Shown piece after piece: positions 23,275 through 34,314 of a stretch of 64,000 bases of DNA (positions within the stretch are counted from its first letter, which is position 1; each line of letters opens with the position of its first letter). The notes beneath the pieces are model-generated. The model searched no databases, had not been told where the DNA came from, and saw nothing but the letters and a program-made list of their open reading frames with translations. Location of the stretch: positions 32,117,501 to 32,181,500 of the forward strand of contig JASDFA010000010.1 of the NCBI GenBank assembly GCA_035772735.1, in the 5' to 3' direction. This DNA is from Datura wrightii. Its lineage: Eukaryota; Streptophyta; Magnoliopsida; Solanales; Solanaceae. A program made the position numbers and the translations under genes.

Positions 23275-24560
23275 ATGCCTCCAACATACAGCCAGTCATA
23301 GGAATGCTACTAATGTTGAGGTTTTTGTTGAAAACAACACAAAAAGTCTACCTCTATAAACTAGGATGCAAACTAGGAATGGGCCACATGTGATGGTACA
23401 GGATGCTAATGTCGAAGCTCAAAATGCACAAGTTATGCATGAAAGAATTCCAAAAGAACCTATTCCTCATCCTTATTGAGTTGGCACTTTAGAGGCAGAG
23501 TTTAGAGGAGCTATCTAAATGCTCACATAGTTGGTGGCTACTCAATCAGGCTGTTAGGGCTCACCACCTGCTAGTTTTAGCACTCATGACTCATTAGGAG
23601 CATCAAGAATTAGAGAGTTTTTGAGGTTGAACCTGCTAGTGTCTATGGGGTCCAAGGTTGATAAGGACCTCCCGGTATTTTATTAATGAGATTTGGAAGA
23701 TCTTGAGGGCAGTGGGAATGCAACACAAATAGTAGTAGTTGAATTTTATTCTTATCAACTTAAGGATGTTGCGAATGTATGGTATGATAAGTGGGAGAAG
23801 GGACATGGTAAGAATGCAGCACCGACAACCTAGGATAGTTCTGAGGAGGCGTTCTTGAACCACTTCTTCCCTCAGGAGTTGAAAGAGGCTAAGGCAGAGG
23901 AGTTTGCAAACTTGAAGCAGGGCACCATGAGCATGAAGGTGTATAGCCTTAAGTTCACCCATCTATCTAGACACACTTCGGAGATGGTATCAAATGTAAC
24001 AGCTAGAATGAGGAAGTTTGTATTTGTGTTGCGCAAGCATATGAAGAAGGAATGTAAGGGCTCACTATGATCATTGATATGAATATCTCCAGGTTTATAG
24101 TGTATGTCCAACAACTACAGAAGTATAAGTAGAAGGATAGAGAGGATATCAGAGTTAGAGGGCAAAGTTAGTTGGTAATGATACCACACGAAAGAGAAAT
24201 GGAAATGGTAATAGGTCTTTCTTTCGGAAGAGATCCAATAGACCTGCATTGTCAGTATCTAGAGCACCAGCTCCAAGCAACAACAATGGTTAGAGATCTC
24301 AAATGTAGGGTAGCACAATCCAGGGAACCCCTCGACACCTACCTTGTGGCATGTGTGGCAAGACCAACTTGGGTGAGTGTCATTCAGGTAGAGATAGATG
24401 TTATGGATCTGGCCAACAAGGCTAGTACTTTTTAAGGGATTGTCCATCACGGTAGGAAAATGAGGGAAACAGGGCCCAGTCTACTTCTTCAGCAAGTAGA
24501 GTATCCCGAAACGCACTACTTTAGGGACAAGCGAAGGTCGGAACCGTCTATATGCTATGT
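23275..24560 (+). pseudogene. Element D gag
   Basis: The ATG at 23275 (MPPTYSQS...) follows a candidate acceptor TATTTTAG by 3 nt. The frame is broken by many stops. The best piece, 23855-24070, contains NHFFPQELKEAKAEEFANLK and MKVYSLKFTHLSRHTSEMVS, the gag core. Near 24340-24450 a cysteine-containing stretch (CRKCGRTNLGEC-like, then FFRDCP-like) is the remains of the zinc knuckle, readable only across frames. Confidence 0.78.
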
Positions 24561-25000
24561 CTAGTCGTCAGGATCAGGAAAACTCCCTAGATATTGTCAT
24601 TAGTATGTTAAAAGTATTCTCCATTGATGTATATACTTTACTTGATCTAGAAGATACTTTGTCATTTATGACTCCTTATGTAGCCATCGTGTTCGGGATT
24701 TTCCCCAAACAACTCTTAGAGCCTTTCAGTGTTTCTACTTTGGTCGGTGAGTCAGTCTTACCAAAGAAAATCTATAGAGATTATACTATTTCAGTCCATC
24801 TTAAAGACACCACAGCTGACTTAATTGAGTTAAACATGGTGGATTTTGATGTCATTTTGGTCATGGATTGGTTATACTCCTGTTCTGCACAGTTAATTAT
24901 AGGACCCGGGTAGTATAGTTTAGATTTCTAGATAAGGCAGTCTTAGTTTGGTAAGGTAGTCCCATCATGCCTAAGGTTCATATCATTTCATACCTTAAGG
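24557..25000 (+). pseudogene. Element D protease
   Basis: The open frame 24557-24913 begins with the SRQDQENSLDIVISML linker and gives LLDLEDTLSFMTPYVAIVFG, then KIYRDYTISVHLKD and LIELNMVDFDVILVMDWLYS. The active site DLEDT replaces D(P)GAT/ST. Stops follow at 24911 and further on. Confidence 0.8.
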
Positions 25001-25840
25001 CTAAAAAGTTAATGTCAAAGTGTCTATCATTTAGTCAGAGTTAGAGACTCTAATATTGGGGCACCATCCCTTCAGTCAGTTCTAGCTGTGAATGAGTTTC
25101 CAAAGGTCTTTTAGATGATCTTCTTGGAGTCCCTCCCGTTAGGGAAAGACTTTGGGATAGATGTTCTTCTCGAAACTCAACCTATCTCTATTCCTCCATA
25201 CAAAATAGCTCCAACCAAGATAAAAGAGTTAAAGAAATAGTTAGAGCTCTTGTTAAGGGTTTTATTTGCCCTAGTATTTCACCGTGGGGTGCTCCAATCC
25301 TCTTCGTTCATAAGAAAGATGGTACGTTTAGAATTTGTATTGATTACCGTCAGTTGAACAAAGTCACCATCAAGAATAAGTATCCCCTTCCTTGAATTGA
25401 TGACTTGTTCGACTTGCTTTAGGGTGCCATTTGTTTCTCAAAGATTGACCTCAGATCAGGCTATCATCAGTTGAAAGTTAGGAAAGTGATATTCCTAAAA
25501 TATCCTTAAGGACTATTATGGCCATTTTAAGTTTGTTGTTTTGTCCTTTGCTTTGGCTAACACTCCTACTACATTCATGGACCTCATTAACAGAGTGTTT
25601 AAGCAATATCTGGATATGTTCGGTATTGTGTTCATGGATGACATCTTCGTTTACTCTAAAAGTGAGGAGGAATATGCTAGTCATCTCAGAATAGTCCTAT
25701 AGATAGTTAAGGATCGTGAGTTATTTTCCAAGTTCTCTAAGTGTGTATTTTGGTTGAAGTCAGGGGCATCCTAGGCCACATAGTCTCCAGCAAGGGTATT
25801 ACGTTGACTCTTAGAAGATTGAGGCAGTAAAGAATTGGCC
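25000..25840 (+). pseudogene. Element D reverse transcriptase
   Basis: Readable across frames are QPISIPPYKIAPTKIKELKK, SPWGAPILFVHKKDGTFRIC, DYRQLNKVTIKNKYPLP, CFSKIDLRSGYHQLKV, the LANTPTTFMDLINRVF block and the active-site box VFMDDIFVYS, in which both aspartates remain. Stops include TAG near 25231 and 25421 and a frame change near 25480. The opposite-strand frame 25478-25684 is a shadow. Confidence 0.8.
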
Positions 25841-25849
25841 TAGAACCAC

Positions 25850-26440
25850 AACTCCAATTGACATCAAGAGTTTCTTGGGTTTAGAAGGCTATTGCAGAAG
25901 GTTTGTATAGGGGTTTTCAACTATTGCTACTCCATTTACCAAGTTAACCCAAAATAATGTCAAATCTCAATGGTTTTAGGTTTGTGAGAAAAGCTTTCAG
26001 GAATTAACAACTTGTTTGACTACTACTCCAGTGGTGACCCTACCGGAGGGTACAGATGGTTTTATGGTGTACTATGATGCATCTATAGTTGGCATCAGTT
26101 GTGTATTGATCTAGAACAGTATGGTTATAACTTTTTCCTCCAGACAATTTAAGGTCCATGAGAAGAACTATCCAACCCATGACCTTGAGTTAGAAGCAGT
26201 ACTGTTCGTATTAAAAAAAATTAGCGCCATTATCTGTGTGGTGCGCGTGTTGATATGTTCATAGACTAGAAGAGTCTTCAGTATGTGTTCAGCCAAAAGG
26301 AGTTGAACCTTAAATAGAGGAGGTAGCTTGTGTTGCTCAAAGAATACAACATAAGTATTCTCTACCATCCAGGTAAAGCAAATGTAGTTGCTGATGCTTT
26401 TACTAGGATGTCTATGGGAAGTGCAGCTCATATGGAGGAA
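25850..26440 (+). pseudogene. Element D RNase H region
   Basis: The stretch shows the IKSFLGLEGYCRRFV connection, LTTTPVVTLPEGTDGFMVY, DASIVGISCVLI, the EKNYPTHDLELEAVLFVL block, and after a stop-rich part the frame 26330-26551 with YNISILYHPGKANVVADAFT. The tether and RNase H ends are thus recognisable. The catalytic TDHKSL block is changed (FID*KSLQYVF-like near 26263-26290). Confidence 0.8.
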
Positions 26441-26539
26441 GAGAAGATAGAACTAGCTAAGGATGTGCATAGACTCTCATGCTTTGAAGTTCATCCTCAA
26501 GACTTTGAAGAAGGTAGTGTGCTTTTTCAAAATAGGGCC

Positions 26540-27520
26540 AAGTCATCCTAGGTAGTGGAGGTTAAGGAGAAGCAGGACAGAGATCCCATCTTACTGTAGT
26601 TAAAAGAATATGTCCACAAGAAGAAGATATTAGTTTTCTCACAAAAGGGAGATGGTGTATTGAGGTATCAAGGCAGGATATGTGTCCTAGACATATATGT
26701 TCTTAGAGATAGAATCATCGCACAAGCACACAACTCCAGGTATTTGATTCATCCAGGTTCAACGAAGATGTACCATGACTTAAGAGAAGTCTATTGGTTG
26801 AATGGTATGAAGAGGGATATTATGGACATTGTGGCTAAATTCCTGAATTGTCAACAGGTTAAGGTAGAGCGGAAAAGTTCATGTGGTGTGGCTCAGAATA
26901 GCATTCCTCAAATGGAAGTGGGAGATTATCATTATGGAATTTGTCACTGATCTACCTAGATCACACCAACAACATGACTCTATTTGGGTGATTGTAGATC
27001 GAATGACTAACTTGGCTCACTTTTTGCTACTTAAAACTATAGCTTAGCTGAGGACTATGCTAGGTTGTACATCAGTGAGATAGTCCTTCATAGAGTTACA
27101 TTATCCATCAAATCCTATAGAGGCACACAATTCACCACCCAATTTTAGAAGTCATTCCAAATAGGGTTAGGGACAAAGGTGAACATCAGCACAACTTTTC
27201 ATTCATAGATAGATGGTCAGTAAGAACGTACTATTCTAGCCTTGGAGGATATGCTAAGAGCTTGTGTTATTGACTTCAAAGGGAATTAGGATGACCATAG
27301 GCTTCTTATAGAGTTTGCATATAATAATAGTTATCACTCTTGTATTCAGATGGCTCCATTTGAGGCTCTTTATAAGCAGAGGTGTAGATCTCCGATTGGT
27401 TGGTTTTAAATTGGTGAAGCAGAGTTGATTGGTCCATATCTAGTACAACAAGCCAAGGAGAAAGTTAAGATCATTCACAAAAGGTTGAAGACTGCATAAA
27501 GTTGCCAAAAGTCTTATATA
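26540..27520 (+). pseudogene. Element D integrase
   Basis: The frame 26660-26950 holds the zinc-binding region HPGSTKMYHDLREVYWLNGM followed by FLNCQQVKVE, where the first Cys of the CXXC pair is Phe. The core continues in other frames: MEFVTDLPRSHQQHDSIWVI, then the GTQFTTQFQKSFQ-like block near 27120, and the Y-N-N-SYHSCIQMAPFEALY block near 27315-27370. Stops are present every few tens of codons. Confidence 0.82.
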
Positions 27521-27538
27521 GACATTAGGCATAGAGAC

Positions 27539-27990
27539 TTGGAGTTTGTGGTAGATGACCGGGTTTATTTGAAGGTTTCAGCCATAAAGGTAGTTATTAG
27601 ATTTGGGAAGAGAGGGAAGCTCAGTCCTCACTATATTAGCCTTTATCAAATTCCGAAGAGAGTTCGCAAGGTGGCCTATGAGTTGGAGTTGCTAGTTGAA
27701 CTAGCATCAGTCCATCTAGTCTTCCACATTTCTATGCTTAAGAAGTGTGTGGGTGACCCCTCACTCATTGTGCCCAAAGAGAGTGTGAGAGTGAAGGACA
27801 ACCTGTCGTATAAGGAGATTCAAGTGGAGATTCTTGATCGTTAGGTTCATATGTTGAGGATTAAGAAAGACGTTTCAGTGAAAGTCTCATGAAGGAATTA
27901 GTGGGTGGAGAGAGCTACTCGGGAAGCAAAAGCAGATATGATGGCCAAGTATCATTATCTTTTCCCTCCTACTTCAGAATCAGCTTAAGG
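27539..27990 (+). pseudogene. Element D integrase C-terminus and chromodomain-like end
   Basis: The frame 27539-27844 shows VDDRVYLKVSAIKVVIRFGK, the GKLSPHYISLYQIPKRV (GPF/Y-type) module, VHLVFHISMLKKCVGDPS and LSYKEIQVEILDR. After TAG at 27842 the same frame continues with a chromodomain-like segment ending ADMMAKYHYLFPP. In this group the chromodomain binds modified histone tails and guides insertion. Confidence 0.85.
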
Positions 27991-27999
27991 TAACAATCT

Positions 28000-28148
28000 C
28001 CTCTCGTAGCATTCCTATCAGCTTTATGTTCATCATCAGTATGCTTGCACATTTTCAATTAAGTTGAGTTTAATACCTCTTGGATAGATCAACTATTAGT
28101 CCATTTTTAGTCTTTACTCGTGGTTGAATGATCCCAAGGGTGATATAA
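28000..28148 (+). other. Element D 3' untranslated region with decayed polypurine tract
   Basis: There is no coding sequence. The conserved GGTTGAATGATCCCAAGGGT context before the 3' LTR is present, but the purine run that should follow has become tgatataa. Confidence 0.65.
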
Positions 28149-30299
28149 TATAATACCCCCAAAAGTCCCTAAGATCAGATCCTAGACATGAAGCAGAAAG
28201 CCAGCAAGAAGTGAATTATTTCCTGTAGAATGACCCACACCACGAGTCGTGGTGAGGAACTACGAGTCCTGATGTGGCTCAGTGTAATCACCGAGACATC
28301 CCATGTTCGCAGACCATGAGTGAAGGCATGAACCATGGTACAACAGCACGACCCATCCTGTCTTGGCATGGTAGGAGGTTCAGAAATTGATTGAATTATT
28401 CCAGGGACCACGAGTTGTGGTATAGTAGGACGATTCGTCATTTCTAGTCGTGATATGAGAATTAGAAAGTGTTCCAAATAGGCTTTACTGGCAACGAAAG
28501 GGTACCACGAGTCAAGGTCTGATACAACAACTCGTGACATAGCTTGTTGGCATTGGACGATAGTTTTTCAATTCAATTTTCTAAGGGTATTTTAGTACCT
28601 TCCTATACTTTTACCATTTAAGCTAATGTCATTTTGGATTTCCTAAGAGGGATATTAAAGGGCTTTTATAAATATTAAAGGGCTTTTTATAAATATTAAA
28701 GGACTTTTTATATTCTTAACTTGTATTCCCTCTCATAACACCATATATTCAAGAATCATTAGCTCTCAAAGCTCTCAAGGAAGTTAGGGTTCTTCATCTC
28801 CAACCTAGGAATTCTCAAGCTAGAGTCAAGAATACATCATTCCAGGTATGTAAGGCTAATCATAGTCAAGAATTCCAGTCTTCTTCATGACTTACATCTA
28901 CTAAAGGTTTCTATTGAAATTAAAGCTAGGGATTTTGGCCCAATTCCATAATTTGGTCTTCTTCCCTCTAATTTGAATTATTCATGGTTGAATTCTTCAT
29001 CATATTGTATTATACCTTTATATCTATTGATTGTTGATTAGGGATCACATTCTCTTATCCCATTTACCTCATTTGCATGGAAAAGTCATATTTTTGAAAG
29101 CTTTGTATTATGAGATATATGCATTATTTTCATGACTAAAGTATAGCAGATTTTCATAGAGTTTCCATAAAACAGATTTTCAGATAGAAAGCTTAGTTAT
29201 AACATGATTTTTCAAAAATAAAGTAAAGCCTTGATTTTGAAACCCAAAGTTTTGAGCACAAAAGCTCACAAGTTTTATACAAGTTATACATAGATTTTTC
29301 AGCACAGAGGTCATCAGTAGAGTTCAAATTTTAAGCACAGAGGCTCAATATATTTTTAAAACATCTATTATAATTATAGCTAAAGTTTTTTATAAAAGAT
29401 ATTTTCACCTACTTAAAATAGGCATATTTATATGACCAGAATTTTAGGAGGTTTATTTAGCACCAAGATGGGTGAAGGATTCAGATAAACCGTAAGCCCC
29501 AAAACTACGTAGCCACCGTAGGTTAGGATAGTGTAGCTAGTTCAGGAGACTCTTCAAACAACCCCTGGTAAGAGCTTAGAATGGATCCACAATTTAGTTC
29601 ATCCTCTTCCCTAGAAATGCTTTGGACATTTCTCCCAACTAAGGCAAGAAGTTGGACAACATACGCTCATTCATGATGAAAGTCGATTTTGAGAAACTCC
29701 CAACTAATGTTAGACATATATATATATATATATATATATTGCATAACTATTTACAAATCTTTCATACATGTGTTTTATGCACAATATAGAGTATCAGATT
29801 CAGTCAGTTTATTCTTTCAGTTTAGAGATTCTTTCTTACCTGTTGTATTATTCAGCCTTTCTACAAACTGTACTGACTCCATTTGGTGTTGATCTTATTA
29901 TGATGCAAATCAAAGTAGATAGGAATGGCAGTAGATACATTTGTAGGATCTCATTCATTCAGCTTTTGGTGAGGCCTCCTAGTCTTTGGAGGACTTCTTT
30001 TATAGTTTTATTTATAGTATAGCTTAAGATAGCCATGGAAACTCTATCCCCACACCTATCTTTCAATCATTAAAGGCTTCATAGATTAGTTAGAAGTTGA
30101 GTCATAAATGTTATTTCTTAACATTATTTTTAGTTACAGTTAATAAATCTTATTTTTATTAAATTGAGCTTACTTCAGTTATTGCTTTCACATTATTTTA
30201 TTGTAATCTCAGCTAGTAATAAGTCAGGCCAAGGATTCGCTTGGACCACCAGATAGTCTAAGTCCGACCATGTCTAGACTGTAGGCTCGAGGCATGACA
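28149..30299 (+). repeat. Element D 3' LTR
   Basis: About 2151 bp; the start (tataataccccc) has lost its TG, and the end is tgaca at 30295-30299. It contains U3 motifs of the type caccacgagtcgtggtg (28239-28255) and gaccacgagttgtggt, a TATA candidate near 28602, the donor-like CCAG|GTATGTAAGG (GT at 28846) and an (at)n tract. The frames at 28175-28540 and 29689-30022 are not genes. Confidence 0.86.
29715..29739 (+). repeat. (AT)n microsatellite in D 3' LTR
   Basis: An uninterrupted AT run of about 25 bp. Confidence 0.85.
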
Positions 30300-30347
30300 A
30301 GGTAGGAGGGAGCATCTAGTCCTGGTGGTGATCAGAACCATACTTAT
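30300..30347 (+). pseudogene. Element F gag tail (48-bp piece left of E)
   Basis: Joined in thought to 54643 onward, this piece reads as the gag-protease linker (GASSPGGDQNHTYAL, then GR.DS..SLNIVTG), which matches A's gag (SRTYALPGRQDSEASPDVVTG). It shows that D's right LTR and E both lie inside F, and that the rest of F's 5' half is missing. Confidence 0.75.
30343..30347 (+). other. Target site duplication of element E, left copy
   Basis: cttat, directly before the LTR start. The same five bases follow the 3' LTR at 54643-54647. Confidence 0.9.
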
Positions 30348-30595
30348 TGTAACACCCTAAAACATTTCTAGACCAAACTTAGACCTTGCAAGAAAAATCA
30401 GGAGAAAACTAGGAAAAATTTTATTGCAGAACGACCCAAACAACAGATCATGGTAAGCTCCAATGGGCCATTTTCTGAGTCATTGTCAGCTCAGCAAATT
30501 TTTTTTAGGAGAAACAACGAGACATAGGACGACCCTTTGGTTTTAACAACGAGCCATCCTGTTGCCCGTTGGATCCAAAGTTCAGAGGATTTCGG
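30348..30595 (+). repeat. Element E 5' LTR, first part
   Basis: It starts tgtaacaccc and aligns with 52222-52469 of the 3' LTR. It stops at ...ggatttcgg, where the CACTA element begins. Confidence 0.9.
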
Positions 30596-30780
30596 CACTA
30601 TAAGAAATCTGATTTTTAACGACCAAATTTTAGTGACCAAATACAAATTCGGTCGTTAAATATGTATTTATAATGACATAATTTATTTTCGGTCATTAAA
30701 AGTCAATTTTTAATTGAATATTAACAAAGGGATAATATTCGGACACTAAAAAATTTAATATCCGATTGTTAATAATAATA
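30596..30780 (+). repeat. CACTA left terminal and subterminal repeats
   Basis: CACTATAAGAAA is followed by repeated motifs in both orientations: tttaacgacca, ttcggtcgttaaa, tttcggtcattaaaa, ttcggacactaaaa. In CACTA elements such motifs are bound by the TNPA-type protein. Confidence 0.88.
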
Positions 30781-30823
30781 TAATAATATAGATATTGGCG
30801 CTATGTTTTCCCTCATATTTTCA

Positions 30824-30847
30824 CCCCTACCCCCACCCCCCACCCCC
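30824..30847 (-). promoter_or_regulatory. G-rich tract (possible G-quadruplex) in CACTA promoter region
   Basis: Four C-runs of 4-6 separated by single or double bases on the plus strand; the minus strand has four G-runs and fits a G-quadruplex pattern. It lies about 0.6 kb before the first donor site of the transposase transcript. Confidence 0.5.
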
Positions 30848-30849
30848 AG

Positions 30850-31455
30850 CCATGTTATTCCACAGCTTCCAAGTTATTCCCGCAAATCCATCCCTACGTA
30901 AACCCATCCCCTCTGCAAAATAAACCCAGATTTGAAATTAAATCTCTCAATTCCAGTCCATCCCCTCCTCTTAAAATAGGTTTACCCTTAGTATTGGTCT
31001 CTTTGCAATTTGCAGTTCTGTTAGAGCAAAAGCAGGAAATCAAATGTGTTAATCAGTCTGTGTGTTCTCAGATTTGTTAGAGAATATAAGGAATCGACCG
31101 TGCCACTCTCAGTCTCCGTTGTTACCAGATTTGATAGATAAAAATCAGTTGAACCAGCAAAAACGGATTTGAGGCGTGCGCAGTCACTCTATTTTGAGAA
31201 TTTTTAGAGCAAAACCACCAAACCCAGCTAAACTCAGACATGCATATCTCAATCTTTCCGGGTTTATTAAAAAAAAAAGGCGTAGGTCTCTCAGTTCCTT
31301 CTTTTTTAAAAGGAAACCAGCATCTCTTTGTTTTGATTGCAGAACTCATTCCAATTTCTCGAAAAGAAAAATAGCCTTTTCTTCATATTGTTCTTCCTAA
31401 CTTTTGCTGCGACTGTAAAATTCAGACACATTCTTGGAGTTCCCTTTAATTTAAG
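30850..31455 (+). promoter_or_regulatory. CACTA promoter and presumed 5' untranslated exon
   Basis: No transposase coding sequence is found here; short frames on both strands (31122-31400) have no recognisable domain. The stretch ends in TTTAAG|GTAAGTT at 31451-31461, a strong donor. The exon model is inferred from that donor and the acceptor just before the transposase ATG. Confidence 0.45.
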
Positions 31456-31780
31456 GTAAGTTTATATTTTTTAATTATGAATTTTTCTGTCTTTCTCAAT
31501 TTTGAATTTACACCGTATGATTTCATCTAGGTTTCTTTTTCTATTTTTTTTTCTGTGCACTGGACATATTTCTTCCTATGTTGTATGTACTGATGTGATT
31601 ATTAATTTAGTAACCCAATTATTATTGAAATAGTTTAATAGTTTCTTATGTTAATATCTGATAATTGTTAAATGAGGTGGAATTCAGTTTTGTTATAGTT
31701 ACTGCAATGCTCTCTTTTTGCCAAGTTGTTATTGTATAAGTTTGTTAATCTGATAATTACTAAGGATAATTTCTGATAAT

Positions 31781-32330
31781 TTATTTTTTGATGAAGTAAT
31801 AAAATATATTTGAAACATTATCACGAAGATGTAGGAATTACATAAGGGAAATAAACTGTTAAGAGAAATCCAGTAGATTGGAGCTTAACTAAGCAAAAAC
31901 TTATAAAAGATAGTTCAATAGTGCCAGGTTCAAAGATCTAACAAAATCTATATAACTATCAACACTATTTGCAGGGGTATGAAAATTCCAACTAAATAAG
32001 CTAACTAAACAACTAACTTTTAGGGAACTAGTAGGAGTTGAGATTTCATCAAAACATCTGTGATTTCTTTCTTTCCAACGACTCCAAATGATTGTTGCTG
32101 GAATAATTTTTCAGATTTTCGTGATGGTTTTGTCAACTCTTCAAGAACACCAGCATACAAATGCCTCTTTAATCGATATTAACCTGACCCATTGAAGACC
32201 CGATATAGAGTAGAAAAGCTGCCAGAGCTGAGGTGCAACTAGGCAATGAAAAAAAGATGGTTGACAGTTTAATTATCTCGCTGACACATGACACATCTAT
32301 TTACATCTTTTTGTTAAGGAGGTGGAATTT
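31781..32330 (-). mobile_element. LINE fragment 1 (zf-RVT end of a non-LTR retrotransposon)
   Basis: On the minus strand, across frames, one reads the C-terminal zinc region of plant LINE reverse transcriptases: CVMCQRDN..VNHLFF, then IIPATIIWSRWKERNHRCF. A T-run at 31781-31789 (an A-run on the minus strand) may be the remains of the poly(A) end. The 5' part is missing, as usual for LINE copies. Confidence 0.65.
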
Positions 32331-32739
32331 ATTTTTTATTTATTCCAATGATCTTTCTTTCCCAATAGATGATACTTTAAATATGTCATTATATGTTGCC
32401 AACTAATGTTGCAGTATACAAAAGCTTGTAAAGGATTGTCTAAGAGTAGTTGAAAGTCCAAATTTTGTGGTTCTCTCTTTTCATTCAGCCACAAACACAT
32501 CAACACTATGTGATGGGGGTGGGGAGGAAGTCGGTAAGATTTTGCCGAAAAGTATTTAATTGGTTGGTGCAAGTGATGAAATGTTACTTTGTGTCTACAA
32601 ACTATTTACTGAAAAAGTTGTCTATGACTCCCGAAGATACTAAAATAAGCTTGTGTGATTTATTATTCTCATTAGAGCCATTTTACTTTTAAATAAAGTT
32701 TGATGTGCACCGGACCTTTAGACAATTGCCTTGTAATTT

Positions 32740-32950
32740 GTGGTACATGAGCTTTATAGAAAACATATTCATTTGTCACACATGGAAGCTAGCTGGAAGT
32801 AGGCTTTTGAATTTCAAAAGCTAGCATGGATTCTTTCTTAATGATTTGGTACATGAGCTTTATATAAAACATATTCATTTGTAGCACATGGAAGCTAGTT
32901 GGAAGTAGACTTTTGCATTTTCAAAAACTAGCAGGGGTTCTTTCTTAATG
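32740..32950 (+). repeat. Two-copy tandem repeat, about 106 bp each
   Basis: tggtacatgagctttata starts at 32740 and again at 32846. Both copies run through acatggaagctag and end in ggttctttcttaatgat or similar. Confidence 0.88.
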
Positions 32951-32956
32951 ATGTAC

Positions 32957-32980
32957 ATATATATATATATATATATATAT
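32957..32980 (+). repeat. (AT)n microsatellite
   Basis: An AT run of about 24 bp directly after the two-copy repeat. Confidence 0.85.
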
Positions 32981-33818
32981 GGTACTCTGTTTTTCAACCT
33001 GTAATTCATATTTTCTATAAATGTGTCTTGGGTATTTGTTCTTTTTTTGTGATTAATTACGGTTGTTGAATGTGAATCTGGATTTATTTGGTTATATGTA
33101 TTGAGAATAATGCTTGTAGCTACTAGTTAGCTTCTAACTCTAAATCTGTTGTTGAGTGTGAATCTATTGAGCTGAATGTGAATCTTTTTCTTTATAAGAT
33201 GCTACTAACTGCTACTAAGTGCATGTTTAGGGCCCTTAGGTGTTTAGTTGTTGCTGCTGTATAATATTCTATTCTATTCCTAATCTTTTTTTGTTAGTAC
33301 TTATATATTAAAGAGGAAGATGAGTAGATTGTTTAATATTGGGAATTTATTTTGCAGTAGCAGAACACATTTTTGTTAAAAGAAAAACTTTAGCCTTCTC
33401 TTGCTATCTCTTGCTATTGCTCATCGTGAACCTGCTCATCTATTGGTATGGCTCTTGTCAATTGCTACTAATAATAATAAATGCATTGATTAAGTGTTCT
33501 TCTCATCAAGGTAAGTTTCTACTTTTGTACGTGTATTAATGAATTTGGTTCTATGGTTCATCAGATTTCTTTATATTTCTTTTTTATTCTTTATGGGTTG
33601 TTGCTGCTGGTATTACTAAGTGGTTTTGCTAGTGTTATAAGTACAAAGTTCAAACATATCTAAAGTCTTCTGGTAGTAGTTATTAGGATCAAAAGATTTC
33701 AGAGGCTCATACATGTAGAGTTATTTCATATCTTCCTATATGTTTAGTAAGATGAGATTTCAAATCTCAACAAATGATTAATACTGATATTAATGTAGTA
33801 AAATTATATTGTTTAAGT

Positions 33819-34250
33819 TTTTTTTGTTTATAAAGTAAGGTATTTCATTTACCAAAGGGCATGAATAAAATGCATAGTTACAACTTACAATGAAAAAAAA
33901 ATAACAACAAAAATTGGGATAAAGAAAAAGGAAGTCCCTTTATAGTATTTAGCCAAATCAAAGACAAGGAAACTAATAAACTCCAAAAATTATTCAGTGC
34001 TAGATACATTGGCCAATTTAGACCAAAAAAAGTAAGACTATACATCTAGTTTTGATAGAGTGATTTGAGGTTCCATCAAAACACCTCATATTACTCTAGT
34101 TCTAAATACTACAGAAGATAAAACAATATTGTAAAACAATAATAGCCATTATAGTTTCCTTATCCTTATCTTGCTGCTAAAGGTGCTCGCAACTGGAAAA
34201 ACACTCTTTTGAGTGTCGAATTGTAGCTATGCTTGCAAACGTTAATATAA
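33819..34250 (-). mobile_element. LINE fragment 2 (same type, more decayed)
   Basis: On the minus strand RCFDGTSNHSIKTRC resembles the segment after WKERN in the LINE zf-RVT region. A T-run on the plus strand (33821-33828) fits a minus-strand poly(A) tail. It is too decayed for domain boundaries. Confidence 0.5.
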
Positions 34251-34314
34251 TGGCTTATCTAAGGTTAATAATACTACATGGGCTGCTTAACTAAGATATA
34301 AGATATGATTTGTT

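Larger units (their letters stand above)
21160..30299 (+). mobile_element. Element D: Ty3/gypsy chromovirus, 5' LTR truncated at its left end
   Basis: Order: partial 5' LTR (21160-23058), primer site, gag, PR, RT, RH, INT, chromodomain-like end, 3' LTR (28149-30299). The 5' LTR lacks about 235 bp that the 3' LTR has at its start. On the right D abuts a gag piece of element F, so D had inserted into F. The right-hand target sequence would be aggta (30300-30304); the left copy is lost. Stops are frequent throughout, so it is an old copy. Confidence 0.9.

Noticed and set aside
31122..31400. Overlapping open frames on both strands as a gene
   Set aside because: No domain, and the position before a strong donor fits an untranslated exon of the CACTA transcript.
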